A stretch of DNA of 15,607 nt from Actinobacteria bacterium UBA3120 (GTDB lineage Bacteria; Actinomycetota; Actinomycetes; S36-B12). Where the stretch lies: the NCBI GenBank assembly GCA_002365735.1, contig DEZY01000010.1, forward strand, positions 1 through 15,607, written 5' to 3'. Positions 1 to 8,527 of this stretch are shown here, one piece after another. A model generated the notes under the pieces. The model searched no databases and was not told the DNA's origin. It saw nothing but the letters and a program-made list of their open reading frames with translations. Every line of letters begins with the position of its first letter. Position 1 is the first letter of the stretch. A program made the position numbers and the translations under genes.

Positions 1-24
1 ACATCTCCCAAAACTTTTCCCTTA

Positions 25-246
25 CTACTGTCTGCGGTGCTCTTTGCGGTGGCGCGGAGTGCGTCTTCGCCCTAGCGTTGCCACCACGGCGGTAGTGGCA
101 TGTATGCCTTGATCGTGGGCGGTCGGAATGAAGTGCGTGGAAATAGTCCCGTTAGTGGTCCAGCCACAGACAAAGAATGTTCCGGCCAAGATTTAAAACG
201 TGCGGTCTCGAGCAGCGTCGAGTAGAGCGGAGACTGCGCCACCGGT
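25..246 (-). pseudogene. Possible isochorismatase-family (cysteine hydrolase) remnant
   Basis: Read on the minus strand, this frame gives GELTGGAVSALLDAARDRTF, a stop (TAA), then ILAGTFFVCGWTTNGTIST, HFIPTAHDQGIHATTAVVAT and a short unrelated tail ending in TAG at 27-25. The order of a helical 'LLDAAR', a hydrophobic strand, a 'G-x-T-T-N-G' turn, then 'A-H-D-x-G' and a Val/Ala-rich strand resembles the second half of isochorismatase-like hydrolases. In those enzymes the turn normally holds the nucleophilic cysteine (T-T-x-G-C). Here a threonine stands in its place. The in-frame stop, the lost cysteine, and the right end overlapping the methyltransferase remnant on the other strand all suggest a dead fragment. 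The family call is pattern recognition only and could be chance similarity. Confidence 0.35.
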
Positions 247-591
247 CAGTTCGCCCGCCACTTCAAATTGCCATTCCGTGGCGGCGGCAGCCTGGCCTCT
301 TCGCAACTAATTGATGCTCAGGCGGCCTATGAAGCTATGAAGCTATGACACCATGATGACCACGAAGAAGTGGGACATGCGGGTCACTTCCTAAGGGCCA
401 TACGGGCCATGAAGCGGTTCCGTGATTACTTCTACCGACCATTCCTGTCCAGCTCAGAAAACTTCGAGCGTTGGACCCGAAATGGATTCAAGGACACGGC
501 AACCCATGCTGGCCAGTTAGCCGAAAAGAAAATTGAAGAATACGAAAAACCGCCGATCGACTCGGCGATCGAGATAGAATTGTGGGGATAG
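241..591 (+). pseudogene. Decayed MttB-superfamily trimethylamine/glycine betaine methyltransferase
   Basis: One frame holds two recognisable blocks of the MttB superfamily (corrinoid-dependent methyltransferases for trimethylamine or glycine betaine). The first, at about 241-336, reads LPFRGGGSLASSQLIDAQAA, which matches the family's RGGG...SSQ..DAQAAYE motif. The second, at 370-591, reads VGHAGHFL then RFRDYFYRPFLSSSENFERW and ends EEYEKPPIDSAIEIELWG, which is the usual C-terminus. Members are about 500 residues long. Here the two blocks lie only some 10 codons apart instead of about 100, so the middle of the protein is deleted. An 8-bp tandem duplication (gaagctat at 331-338 and 339-346) runs into an in-frame TGA at 346-348. 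The N-terminal two thirds are not detectable upstream. The C-terminal open frame could start at GTG 370 but would make only 73 residues. It ends 37 nt before betA, so it was probably the first gene of the ancestral operon. Confidence 0.8.
331..346 (+). repeat. 8-bp tandem duplication (gaagctat x2) in the methyltransferase pseudogene
   Basis: Two adjacent copies of gaagctat sit exactly where similarity to the methyltransferase breaks off, and an in-frame TGA (346-348) follows at once. A slipped-strand duplication or deletion scar is the simplest reading. Eight bases is not a multiple of three, so the duplication alone would shift the frame. Confidence 0.6.
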
Positions 592-628
592 GTAAACCGT
601 CGACGCACAGAACTTGGTGACTAATCAC

Positions 629-2284
629 ATGACTTCACAAAAGTATGACTACATCATTGTCGGTGGCGGCTCCGCCGGATCTGCATTAGCAAATCGGTTG
701 AGCGAAAACCCCAACAAGAGTGTTCTCGTGCTCGAAGCCGGACGGATGGACTCCTGGTGGGATGTCTATATTCACATGCCGGCGGCTTTAACATTTCCAA
801 TTGGTAACAAACACTATGACTGGATGTATTCATCAGAACCAGAACCACACATGAACAATCGTCGCGTAAGCGCGGGTCGCGGCAAAGTGATCGGTGGCTC
901 AAGCAGCATTAACGGCATGATCTTCCAGCGTGGAAACCCGATGGACTACGAAAAGTGGGCACAAGAACCCGGTATGAGTAATTGGGACTACGCCCACTGT
1001 CTGCCCTATTTCAAAAAGATGGAGACGGCCAAAGGCCGCGACAGCGAATGGCGCGGCACGTCCGGGCCACTCGAAGTAAACAAGGGCAGGGTCAAAAATC
1101 CGTTATTCAGCGCTTTCTTCAGCGCCGCTCAAGAAGCCGGCTACCCGTTGACCGAGGATGTGAACGGCTACCAACAAGAAGGTTTTGCGCCATTTGATGG
1201 CAGCGTGCGCAATGGCCGCCGCCTTTCGGCTGCCGGTGCGTACCTGCACCCGGTCTTGCACCGAAAGAACCTCACCGTCAAGACGCGAACACTAGTGACC
1301 AAAATCCGCTTTGACGCCAAAAAAGCAGTTGGAGTTGACGTCTTGGTCAAAGGCAAGAAGAAAGCCAGTTACGACTGCACTGAGGTAATTCTTTGTGGTG
1401 GGGCCATCAACTCACCGCAATTGCTGCAACTTTCAGGGGTCGGCGACGGTGATCACCTCAGCAGCGTTGGCGTGGAAACTGTCCACCATCTACCGGGTGT
1501 AGGGGAGAACCTGCAGGATCATCTTGAAGTCTATGTTCAGCACTCCTGCAAACAGCCGGTCTCCCTCAACCCCAATCTGGCTTTCTGGCGTCGGCCATTT
1601 ATTGGCGCCGCGTGGCTTTTTCTGCGTAAAGGCCCCGGTGCTTCCAATCACTTTGAAGGTGGTGGCTTCGCCCGTAGCAATGAAGATGTGGGCTACCCCA
1701 ACCTGATGTTCCACTTTCTTCCCATTGCGGTCCGTTACGACGGCACCGCACCCGAGGGTGGCCACGGATATCAGGTGCATGTCGGTCCCATGTACTCCAA
1801 CGCCCGGGGCAGCGTAAAAATCACCAGCAACCAGGCGACCGACGCCCCGGCAATCCAGTTCAATTACCTCTCGACCGATCAGGATAAGCGCGAATGGGTG
1901 GAGGCGATTCAGGTGGCGCGCACGATTATGAATCAGCCAGCATTTGAGCCTTATTCAGCAGGCGAGATTTCACCGGGATCAGGCGTTTCAACCGCCGAAG
2001 AAATTTTGGAATGGGTCCGGCGCGATGGCGAAACCGCGTATCACCCTTCGTGCACGTGCAAGATGGGAATCGACGAAATGTCGGTTGTCGACCCCGATTC
2101 ATTCAAGGTTCATGGAGTGGAAGGGGTTCGCGTGGTTGATGCCAGTGTGATGCCCGTGGTCACCAACGCCAATATCTATGCGCCCACAATGATGATCGCC
2201 GAAAAGGCCGCTGATCTAATAAAAGGTAACAATCTGCTTCCATCTGAGGATATTACGTTCTATCAGCACAGAAAATCCCAATAA
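629..2284 (+). CDS. betA: Choline dehydrogenase, GMC oxidoreductase family
   Basis: This is an FAD-dependent flavoprotein predicted to oxidise choline to betaine aldehyde, the first step of glycine betaine synthesis, usually in contact with the membrane electron chain. With the ATG at 629 it is 551 residues, the normal BetA length. Visible motifs are the dinucleotide fold [16 protein letters not shown] (about 9-24), a first GMC signature ([13 protein letters not shown], about 83-95), a second GMC signature ([16 protein letters not shown], about 257-272), [11 protein letters not shown] (about 290-300) and the choline-dehydrogenase hallmark [10 protein letters not shown] with active-site His about 472. 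The C-terminus [20 protein letters not shown] carries the second catalytic residue, Asn about 515. A TTG at 614 would add five residues, but GGTGA at 616-620 is placed to serve 629. It is the first intact gene of the operon, 54 nt before betB. Related alcohol or PEG dehydrogenases are possible alternatives, but the betB and betaine-importer neighbours favour choline. Confidence 0.92.
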   Translation: MTSQKYDYIIVGGGSAGSALANRLSENPNKSVLVLEAGRMDSWWDVYIHMPAALTFPIGNKHYDWMYSSEPEPHMNNRRVSAGRGKVIGGSSSINGMIFQRGNPMDYEKWAQEPGMSNWDYAHCLPYFKKMETAKGRDSEWRGTSGPLEVNKGRVKNPLFSAFFSAAQEAGYPLTEDVNGYQQEGFAPFDGSVRNGRRLSAAGAYLHPVLHRKNLTVKTRTLVTKIRFDAKKAVGVDVLVKGKKKASYDCTEVILCGGAINSPQLLQLSGVGDGDHLSSVGVETVHHLPGVGENLQDHLEVYVQHSCKQPVSLNPNLAFWRRPFIGAAWLFLRKGPGASNHFEGGGFARSNEDVGYPNLMFHFLPIAVRYDGTAPEGGHGYQVHVGPMYSNARGSVKITSNQATDAPAIQFNYLSTDQDKREWVEAIQVARTIMNQPAFEPYSAGEISPGSGVSTAEEILEWVRRDGETAYHPSCTCKMGIDEMSVVDPDSFKVHGVEGVRVVDASVMPVVTNANIYAPTMMIAEKAADLIKGNNLLPSEDITFYQHRKSQ

Positions 2285-2338
2285 TTGACCCTGAAGACAT
2301 TAACGAGCTCGACAATCAACAGGAAGTGAGTTCCACAC

Positions 2339-3796
2339 ATGGACGGACTGCACATCAATGGGGCTTGGGTCTCAGCTCAGGATGCGGCAGTTCGCGAGAT
2401 TCGATGCCCCGCCGATGGCACCTTGGTGGCAACTGTTCCTGAAGCAAGTGCAACAGAGGTTGCCCAGGCTATTGCTGGCGCGCGGTCTACATTTGATGCA
2501 GGGTGGTGGAAGCAAGTATCAGTTGTCGAGCGTGGGGCGATCCTGGCCCGAACCGCAGACCTGATGGAGTCGCGCCTAGAAGAGTTTGCCCGGGCTGAAT
2601 CCTTGGACACCGGCAAACGAATCGCTGAGGCCCGGTATGACATCGCCGACTCCATTCGGTGCATTCGATACTTTGCCAGCCTTGGATCTACTTTTTCCGG
2701 ACGTCAGGTGGATACCGGAGATCCCCACATTGTGTCGCGCGTGCAATACGAACCTGTTGGCGTCGCAGTTCTGATCACGCCATGGAATTACCCACTTCTC
2801 CAGGCAGTGTGGAAGGTTGCTCCGGCCATTGCGGCGGGATGCACTTTCGTGCTCAAGCCCAGCGAGTTAACGCCGAGCACGTCCATCATGCTGATGCAGG
2901 CACTAATTGATGCTGGGTTGGCACCTGGCGTGGGCAACTTAATTCTGGGAGCAGGTTCAAGCATTGGTGACTCTCTTACCGCAAGCCCTGATGTTGACAT
3001 GGTGTCCTTCACCGGCGGCCGTGAAACCGGGAAGCGAGTGATGGCCAGCGCCAGCGCAACCATTAAGAAGGTTGCCCTCGAACTTGGAGGGAAAAATCCC
3101 AACATTATTTTTGCCGACGCTGACATTGAGGCTGCATTAGACAATGCGCTGACCGCCATTTTCCTACACTCAGGGCAAGTCTGCTCGGCTGGCTCTCGGC
3201 TGATCATCGATGAATCTATTCATGAATCCTTTCTACAGGAATTCATCGCGCGCGCGGAGAAGATCCGGATCGGTGGGCCGTTCGACGAAACGGCAGAAAC
3301 AGGAACACTAATCAGTGAAGCACACCGCAACAAGGTGCATGCTTATGTGACACATGCTGTCAGCGAAGGCGCAGATCTTCGCTCTGGCGGCGAGATACCC
3401 GAAGGACCAGGCTATTTCTACCCACCCACGATTCTTACCAACTGCAACACGAAGATGACCTGTGTCCAAGAAGAGTCATTTGGGCCCGTCGTCACGGTCG
3501 AAACTTTCGCAACGGAAATTGAAGCAATCCAACTCGCTAACGACACCCACTACGGGCTCGCCGGCGCAGTGTGGACACAGGATGCTGGCAAATCGCAGCG
3601 AGTAGCCAACGCACTCAGGCACGGAACGATTTGGATCAATGACTTTCACCCTTATGTGCCACAAGCCGAATGGGGTGGATTTAAACAGTCCGGGAATGGC
3701 CGCGAACTCGGTCCCAGCGGCTTGTTGGAATATCTAGAAGCTAAGCACGTGTACCAGAATATTAATCCTGCGCCTAGTGGCTGGTTCGGCGCATAA
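2339..3796 (+). CDS. betB: Betaine aldehyde dehydrogenase
   Basis: This is an NAD(P)-dependent aldehyde dehydrogenase predicted to convert betaine aldehyde to glycine betaine in the cytoplasm, completing the pathway begun by BetA. It has 485 residues, typical of the superfamily. Visible motifs are ITPWNYPL with the substrate-stabilising Asn150, VLKPSE with cofactor-contact Lys173, SFTGG (223-227), LELGGKNP with general base Glu248, GQVCSAGSR with nucleophile Cys282, and EESFGPV (378-384). The C-terminal stretch HPYVPQAEWGGFKQSGNGRE, followed by LGPSGLLEYLEAKHVYQN, is the pattern of the BetB subgroup and distinguishes it from generic aldehyde dehydrogenases. Translation starts at ATG 2339. AGGAAG at 2321-2326 is a rather distant ribosome-binding site (12 nt). 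It lies 54 nt after betA and 47 nt before the transporter ATPase, so co-transcription is likely. Confidence 0.93.
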   Translation: MDGLHINGAWVSAQDAAVREIRCPADGTLVATVPEASATEVAQAIAGARSTFDAGWWKQVSVVERGAILARTADLMESRLEEFARAESLDTGKRIAEARYDIADSIRCIRYFASLGSTFSGRQVDTGDPHIVSRVQYEPVGVAVLITPWNYPLLQAVWKVAPAIAAGCTFVLKPSELTPSTSIMLMQALIDAGLAPGVGNLILGAGSSIGDSLTASPDVDMVSFTGGRETGKRVMASASATIKKVALELGGKNPNIIFADADIEAALDNALTAIFLHSGQVCSAGSRLIIDESIHESFLQEFIARAEKIRIGGPFDETAETGTLISEAHRNKVHAYVTHAVSEGADLRSGGEIPEGPGYFYPPTILTNCNTKMTCVQEESFGPVVTVETFATEIEAIQLANDTHYGLAGAVWTQDAGKSQRVANALRHGTIWINDFHPYVPQAEWGGFKQSGNGRELGPSGLLEYLEAKHVYQNINPAPSGWFGA

Positions 3797-3843
3797 AGCA
3801 CGGGATTACTTGTTGCAGCAGCGAATGAAATAGAGGAGTGGAA

Positions 3844-4914
3844 ATGACGACTGCCGAGGAGCCAAGTTCTCCGATAACTGATTCGGCGATCTCCGTTCGC
3901 AATCTGTGGAAGGTTTTCGGTCCAGCATCGGACGCCATCGTGGGAACACCCCTTGCCGATTTGAGTCGTACCGAACTGCTCGAGGAAACAGGTTGCGTGG
4001 CTGCGGTAAATGACGTCTCATTTGACGTGGCCGACGGCGAAGTCTTCGTGGTCATGGGTCTGTCTGGTTCCGGCAAGTCAACGCTGGTGCGCTGCTTGAC
4101 CCGGCTCATTGAACCGACCTCGGGTCAGGTGTTCATCGAAGGAGAAGATGTTCTTGCAGCGTCAAAGTCCCGACTCAGGGAGTTGCGCAGAACGAAGTTC
4201 TCCATGGTCTTTCAACATTTTGGCCTGCTCCCGCATCGCTCAGTCATTGACAATATTGCCTTTTCCCTAGAGGTGAATGGTGTCAAAAAAGATAAACGCC
4301 ATGCACGTGCCAATGAAGTGATCGAACTAGTTGGGCTAAGCGGCTACGCCGACCACTTCCCCGAGCAACTCTCCGGTGGAATGCAACAACGCGTGGGACT
4401 TGCTCGCGCACTCGCGGTTAATCCTGAGGTGATGTTTCTTGATGAACCCTTCAGTGCACTAGATCCGCTGATTCGACGTGACATGCAAAATGAAATCGTG
4501 CGTCTTCATAATGATCTCAATAAAACAATGGTTTTCATTACACACGATCTTGCTGAAGCAATGCGCATCGGAGACCGGATTGCCATCATGCGAGATGGCG
4601 CGATGGTTCAAGTGGGGACGCCGACTGAACTTGTTCTCAACCCGGCCGATGACTATGTTGCAGACTTCACAAACGATATTCCAAAATCCCACGTCCTACG
4701 AGTTTCTGATATTTCAAGCCCCCTCAAGGACCAAACCATCAGCCACGCCAGGCCGGTTGAACATGATGCAATCGTGCGTACGGTCATGCATCGAATTATG
4801 AGTGACCCTGACCCCATCTCAATTATTCAAAATGGTCAAGTTATCGGCTGTGTGGGTAGAGAAGAGCTACTCACCGTTTTCGCCGAGGATGTCAATGAGG
4901 AACTCAAGGCGTGA
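3844..4914 (+). CDS. proV: Glycine betaine/choline ABC importer ATP-binding subunit (ProV/OpuAA-like)
   Basis: This is the cytoplasmic ATPase that powers the quaternary-amine importer. From ATG 3844 it has 356 residues. It shows Walker A GLSGSGKS (72-79), Q-loop [10 protein letters not shown] (Gln about 124), signature LSGGMQQR (176-183), Walker B VMFLDEP (196-202) and H-loop FITHD (His about 234). The N-terminal extension before the first core strand (LWKVFG...AVNDVSF) is typical of ProV/OpuAA. ProV in E. coli is about 400 residues and carries two CBS repeats. Here only about 60 residues, around [19 protein letters not shown] and the [12 protein letters not shown] that follows, look like one CBS repeat, so osmotic regulation through a CBS pair may be altered. 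A GTG at 3838 is an alternative start but lies inside the ribosome-binding site GAGGAG (3833-3838), which is spaced for 3844. The stop overlaps the permease start by 4 nt (GTGA), indicating translational coupling. Confidence 0.93.
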   Translation: MTTAEEPSSPITDSAISVRNLWKVFGPASDAIVGTPLADLSRTELLEETGCVAAVNDVSFDVADGEVFVVMGLSGSGKSTLVRCLTRLIEPTSGQVFIEGEDVLAASKSRLRELRRTKFSMVFQHFGLLPHRSVIDNIAFSLEVNGVKKDKRHARANEVIELVGLSGYADHFPEQLSGGMQQRVGLARALAVNPEVMFLDEPFSALDPLIRRDMQNEIVRLHNDLNKTMVFITHDLAEAMRIGDRIAIMRDGAMVQVGTPTELVLNPADDYVADFTNDIPKSHVLRVSDISSPLKDQTISHARPVEHDAIVRTVMHRIMSDPDPISIIQNGQVIGCVGREELLTVFAEDVNEELKA

Positions 4915-6866
4915 AAGTGTGGATAGAAGCTCACGTACCGGATTTCTTGCGCCGTAAATCAGTAATGATTGTCGGTTTACTCATCATTTGGTTTGCCCTT
5001 GGTCGAATATTCAAAGGGATCCATACCCTGGACCTCGGAAACTCACAAGACACCCCAACAACTGAAGTCCTCGGGCAATTTGCTGCCAATATTCGTGCTG
5101 CCCGAGCCGAGAATCCCATCTTCGTCTATGTTTTTAACCCTTTCCGTCAGGGGATCGAGAGTTTCATTGAAGCAATTCGCTCGGTTATCTCTGAGCCCGC
5201 ATCCGGTGCCCTCATTCCCTTCATCGGATGGCTTGGCGTGTTGGCACTGATCGGATTAATCGTCTTCTCCACATCAAACTGGCGATCTTCTCTGCTTTCC
5301 ATGACTTTGATCTTCGGCTGTGGAGTTCTAGGTATGTGGCAGTACTCCATGGATACTCTCGCCCTCACTCTTGGGTCCGTGGTTCTTTCACTGACAATCG
5401 CGCTCCCCATCGGTATCTGGGCCGGGCTCAATGACCGAGTTATGAAAATGATCCGACCGATGTTGGATCTTGCGCAAATCTTGCCAACTTTGGTGTATTT
5501 GGCCCCTCTTGCATTGGTTTTTCTAATTGGAGTTGCCGCTTCAACTATCGCTACCATGATCTACAGCATTCCGATCGGCATTCGAATTACCGCCCATGCA
5601 ATTCGAAGCCTGCAGAATGGGCCGATAGAGGCCGCCGAGTCCATGGGTTCCACCCGGTGGCAGAAATTGACCAAGGTGCAATTACCCATGGCGAAACGAA
5701 CCATTATTTTGGGTGTTAATCAAACAACCCTTGCCGCACTTTCTTTCGTTGTTATCGCCGCACTTATTGGTGCGCCAGGTCTCGGAGAGCCGGTGATCCA
5801 AGCACTCTCTATTCGCAATATTGGCGACGGCGTCACTGCTGGTCTGGCTGTTGTTCTTATTGCCGTCATGCTCGATCGCTCAACAACCGCGGCGGTAACT
5901 CACAGCAATCAATTACCACTCACCGGTGGGGAGCTCCTCTTCAGGAGAATATCTGTCGCTGTAGCGGCCCTGGCCACTTTAATAGCCATCATCGTTTCAC
6001 GTCAACAACTCTGGGCGGCCATTTTTCCCGAATCGTTGAACTTTCGGGACCCTATCGGAGGTGCGGTCGATACGTTCACCGAATGGTTTACTTCGACTTT
6101 CTACTTCCTAACGACTTCCTTCAACGAAGTATTCACCCTCAATATTTTGAATCCCATTGAATACCTGCTGGCTGATGCGCCCTGGTACTTGACCATCATC
6201 ATGATTTCACTGATAGCGGCAATAGTCGGTGGGCGTGCGGTGGCGCTTCTGTCAGCAGTACTCCTGCTCCTCATAGTCTGGATCGGCCTGTGGAATGACA
6301 CGATGATTACCCTGACCCAGGTTCTCATTGCAACCGCGGTAGTAATGATCATCGGAGTAGTGCTTGGAGTAATGGCCGGACGTAATGCAAAATTTGAAAG
6401 ATTACTCAAACCACTTCTCGATGCTGGGCAAACTCTGCCTGCATTCGTCTATCTAGTTCCGGTGCTCGCCCTTTTCGGTCCAACGCGATTCGCCGCTATA
6501 GTCTGCGGAGTTTTTTATGCGTCCCCCGTTGTTGTTCGCGTGGTTGCCGACGGAGTGCGTGGCGTTCCAAAGGAAATGGTCGAGGCAGCAATCGCTTCGG
6601 GGTCAAGTACGACCCAAGTTGTTACTAAAGTGCAACTTCCTGCATCGAAGAAATCCCTTCTTTTGGGTGCGAATCAGGGTTTAATTTTCGTATTGGCAGT
6701 CGTCGTAATTGGCGGCCTTGTCGGAGCCGGGGGCCTCGGCTACTTGGTCTTGCAGGGAGCATCAAAACCGGAGCTCCAGGGAAAGGGATTAGCCGCAGGT
6801 CTGGCTATCGTGCTTCTTGGGATTGTGATGGACCGCATCGCGCACGCAAGCGCAAAGCGGAGTTGA
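4911..6866 (+). CDS. proW: Betaine-type ABC importer permease, two fused ProW domains
   Basis: This is an inner-membrane permease of 651 residues, about twice the length of a single ProW/OpuAB permease, because two complete permease domains are joined in one chain. The evidence is internal repetition. [16 protein letters not shown] (185-200) recurs as [16 protein letters not shown] (503-518). The EAA coupling loop, [20 protein letters not shown] (239-258), recurs as [20 protein letters not shown] (557-576). The following [11 protein letters not shown] (289-299) recurs as [11 protein letters not shown] (607-617). Each half has several hydrophobic segments, with a hydrophilic link around 325-345 and 365-395. 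The fusion would supply both halves of the translocation pore that ProW normally forms as a homodimer, with the ATPase binding each EAA loop. It starts with GTG at 4911 inside the proV stop (4-nt overlap), behind GAGGAA at 4897-4902. Substrate choice between choline, betaine, proline betaine and carnitine cannot be read from the permease. Confidence 0.93.
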   Translation: MKVWIEAHVPDFLRRKSVMIVGLLIIWFALGRIFKGIHTLDLGNSQDTPTTEVLGQFAANIRAARAENPIFVYVFNPFRQGIESFIEAIRSVISEPASGALIPFIGWLGVLALIGLIVFSTSNWRSSLLSMTLIFGCGVLGMWQYSMDTLALTLGSVVLSLTIALPIGIWAGLNDRVMKMIRPMLDLAQILPTLVYLAPLALVFLIGVAASTIATMIYSIPIGIRITAHAIRSLQNGPIEAAESMGSTRWQKLTKVQLPMAKRTIILGVNQTTLAALSFVVIAALIGAPGLGEPVIQALSIRNIGDGVTAGLAVVLIAVMLDRSTTAAVTHSNQLPLTGGELLFRRISVAVAALATLIAIIVSRQQLWAAIFPESLNFRDPIGGAVDTFTEWFTSTFYFLTTSFNEVFTLNILNPIEYLLADAPWYLTIIMISLIAAIVGGRAVALLSAVLLLLIVWIGLWNDTMITLTQVLIATAVVMIIGVVLGVMAGRNAKFERLLKPLLDAGQTLPAFVYLVPVLALFGPTRFAAIVCGVFYASPVVVRVVADGVRGVPKEMVEAAIASGSSTTQVVTKVQLPASKKSLLLGANQGLIFVLAVVVIGGLVGAGGLGYLVLQGASKPELQGKGLAAGLAIVLLGIVMDRIAHASAKRS

Positions 6867-6867
6867 A

Positions 6868-6888
6868 ACCCACCCAAATCGGGTGGGT
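6868..6888 (+). promoter_or_regulatory. Intercistronic perfect stem-loop between permease and binding-protein genes
   Basis: The arms acccaccc (6868-6875) and gggtgggt (6881-6888) pair perfectly over 8 bp around the loop aaatc. The hairpin begins 1 nt after the permease stop codon and no T-run follows. It lies 13 nt before the AAGGGG ribosome-binding site of the binding-protein gene. Hairpins here in importer operons are known to act as partial terminators or RNA-stability elements, so that the binding protein is made in excess of the membrane subunits. That role is inferred here. Confidence 0.7.
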
Positions 6889-6908
6889 CGGATAGAAGGG
6901 GAAACCGA

Positions 6909-7943
6909 ATGAGGAGAAACCTCACAAGGCGCATGGCTGCGCTGCCGCTCGTGGCAGTCGCTGGTCTCGTGCTTGCAGGTTGTGGTGAAAGCGTTAATGA
7001 AGCCACAACTGAGACTGCAACAAGTGAAGAAGCGGTGGTTACTGAGGAAGAAACCGTAACCGAAGAAGCCGTAGCCGAAGTTGCAGAATGTGGCGACTGG
7101 GGAGTCGCGATGCACGGCTGGGTTGGCTACACCGCCTCAGCTCAAGTGATCACTGAAGTCGCCAAGAATGCACTCGGGTGCACCATTGAGCAAACTCAAC
7201 TCGAAGAAGCTGCTGTCACCTATGACGCTATGGAAGCTGGCTCCGTTGACGTTGTCATCGAAGACTGGGGCGGCGGCCGTTGGCAAGAATGGGTGGACCG
7301 CGGCGCGGTTCAGGAAGTTGGGACCAACGGCAACGTGGGCCTGATCGGCATGTACGTCCCGCAGTGGATGGCAGATGAAAACCCTGACATCACCGACGGA
7401 ACAAAACTCAACGACTACGTCGACCTATTCAAGACTCCTGAAACTGGCGACAAGGGTGCTTGGTATGAAGGCCCTCCCGGTTACACCACCATCGGTGAGA
7501 AAATGATTGATGCTTACGACCTGGACTACCAGGTTGTATCCACGGGGTCCGAAGCTGCTCTGATTGAGCTCTTCACCCAGGCAACGGATAACAAGACGGC
7601 GGCACTTGGTTACTTCTATGATCCACAGAACTTCTTGGCTCAGGTTGCATTGGCTCGGGTTAACTTCCCCGCCAACGACTGGAGCAGCACAGAAGAAGCA
7701 AGTGGTCTGACCGACTACCCGGAATCGCCTCTGATGAAGCTCGGAACCACTGAGCTCATGGAGTCGGGATCACCATTTGTGACTCTGCTCACCAACTTCA
7801 GCTGGACCAATGCCGACCAGAACGGGGTCGCAGCGGACATTGAAGGTGGAATGACGCCAGAAGAAGCAGCACAGAAATGGATCGACGCCAACACAGACAC
7901 GGTCAATGCGTGGCTTGCTGGCACCGGCGCCTCAGTCGGCTAG
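6909..7943 (+). CDS. proX: Glycine betaine/choline-binding lipoprotein (OpuAC/ProX-like)
   Basis: This is the extracytoplasmic substrate-binding component of the ABC importer, tethered to the membrane as a lipoprotein. Its 344 residues begin with a basic n-region and hydrophobic core ending in the lipobox LAGC (Cys25). A Thr/Glu/Ala-rich acidic spacer (about 29-60, repeated TEE units) follows, then an OpuAC-type domain from about 61 to the end. Candidate cation-pi residues for a quaternary ammonium ligand include Trp71 and Tyr74 (HGWVGY), Trp120 and Trp125 (IEDWGGGRWQEW), and Trp185/Tyr186 (GAWYEGPPGY). The C-terminal helix pattern, GGMTPEEAAQKWIDANTDTV, is characteristic of the family. Cys61 and Cys91 could form a disulfide. 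It is translated from ATG 6909 behind AAGGGG. It is the last operon gene and is followed by a strong hairpin at 7967-8002. Confidence 0.92.
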   Translation: MRRNLTRRMAALPLVAVAGLVLAGCGESVNEATTETATSEEAVVTEEETVTEEAVAEVAECGDWGVAMHGWVGYTASAQVITEVAKNALGCTIEQTQLEEAAVTYDAMEAGSVDVVIEDWGGGRWQEWVDRGAVQEVGTNGNVGLIGMYVPQWMADENPDITDGTKLNDYVDLFKTPETGDKGAWYEGPPGYTTIGEKMIDAYDLDYQVVSTGSEAALIELFTQATDNKTAALGYFYDPQNFLAQVALARVNFPANDWSSTEEASGLTDYPESPLMKLGTTELMESGSPFVTLLTNFSWTNADQNGVAADIEGGMTPEEAAQKWIDANTDTVNAWLAGTGASVG

Positions 7944-7966
7944 TAACTATCTAGGTACTACCAACA

Positions 7967-8002
7967 GTGCAGGCCCGGTCGATGATTCGACCGGGCCTGC
8001 AC
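7967..8002 (+). terminator. Operon terminator hairpin (perfect 16-bp stem)
   Basis: The arms gtgcaggcccggtcga (7967-7982) and tcgaccgggcctgcac (7987-8002) are perfectly complementary around a TGAT loop. The structure starts 24 nt after the binding-protein stop codon. Only a weak pyrimidine stretch (gtatctcc) follows, so this is a stem-only terminator rather than a classic U-tract one. Placement and stability both argue that it closes the betA-proX operon. Confidence 0.85.
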
Positions 8003-8054
8003 GTATCTCCGCTAGATTTGACTTGTAATCAAAAAGATCCGAATAAGGATTTTC

Positions 8055-8384
8055 ATGCACATCGAAGTGGCCATCGATATTAGTGACCCGACAACGGCCC
8101 TACCGTTTTACGCCGAAGTCCTGGGCTACCGGTCAAGTCACGTCGACAATATGCGCTATGCGACCGACCCGACCTATTTCGCTTTGAAGGATCCTGTCGG
8201 CACCGGACCAAAATTTATTTTCCAAGTTGTCTCGGAAAAATTGACCGTAAAGAACCGAATGCACCTCGATTTCCACATCATGGTTGGGTACCCGCCGCGA
8301 CAGCTAAAGCCTCAGTTCACATTGGCTGGGCATCACTCGACGGCAAAATCGACGCAATCACGGTATTCGAGGGTGCGCGTGTAG
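8055..8384 (+). pseudogene. Truncated VOC (glyoxalase-like) protein with scrambled tail
   Basis: Residues 1-75 read like the first half of a small actinobacterial-type VOC protein. The pattern is a beta-alpha start (EVAIDISDPTTALPFYAEVL then GY), a middle containing DPVGTGPKFIFQVV, and then KNRMHLDFHI, the usual beginning of the second half. In intact members (about 115-120 residues) this should continue with an acidic 'D-V-x-x-x-v-x-R-L' helix and a GA...DPEGN strand. Here similarity stops at about nt 8280 and the remaining 34 residues are low-complexity and basic, ending at 8384. An overlapping +1 frame (about 8276-8404) carries a different protein-like stretch containing WASLDGKIDAITVFEG and stops at 8402-8404. 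The gene was probably cut and joined to another gene's end. The start ATG 8055 has a reasonable site, AAGGA at 8045-8049. A shortened but expressed protein cannot be excluded. Confidence 0.6.
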
Positions 8385-8527
8385 GTGTACTCGTTAACGC
8401 CTAGCGAACCGCCGCTAAGATTATCGGACTAAGCACCAAGATTTGCTTTTGCTTCGCTCACCCCAACACCAATTTTAGGCGATACACCCATCGGTGGTAA
8501 GGACAAAAACTATTTAAAGGGGTAATC

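Noticed and set aside
614-628. TTG start for betA five codons upstream
   Set aside because: The GGTGA ribosome-binding site lies within those codons and is correctly spaced for ATG 629, where the FAD-fold N-terminus normally begins.
8018-8046. TTGACT followed 17 nt later by GAATAA as a promoter for the VOC remnant
   Set aside because: The -10 match is poor, and transcription would begin at the start codon, leaving no leader for the AAGGA ribosome-binding site.
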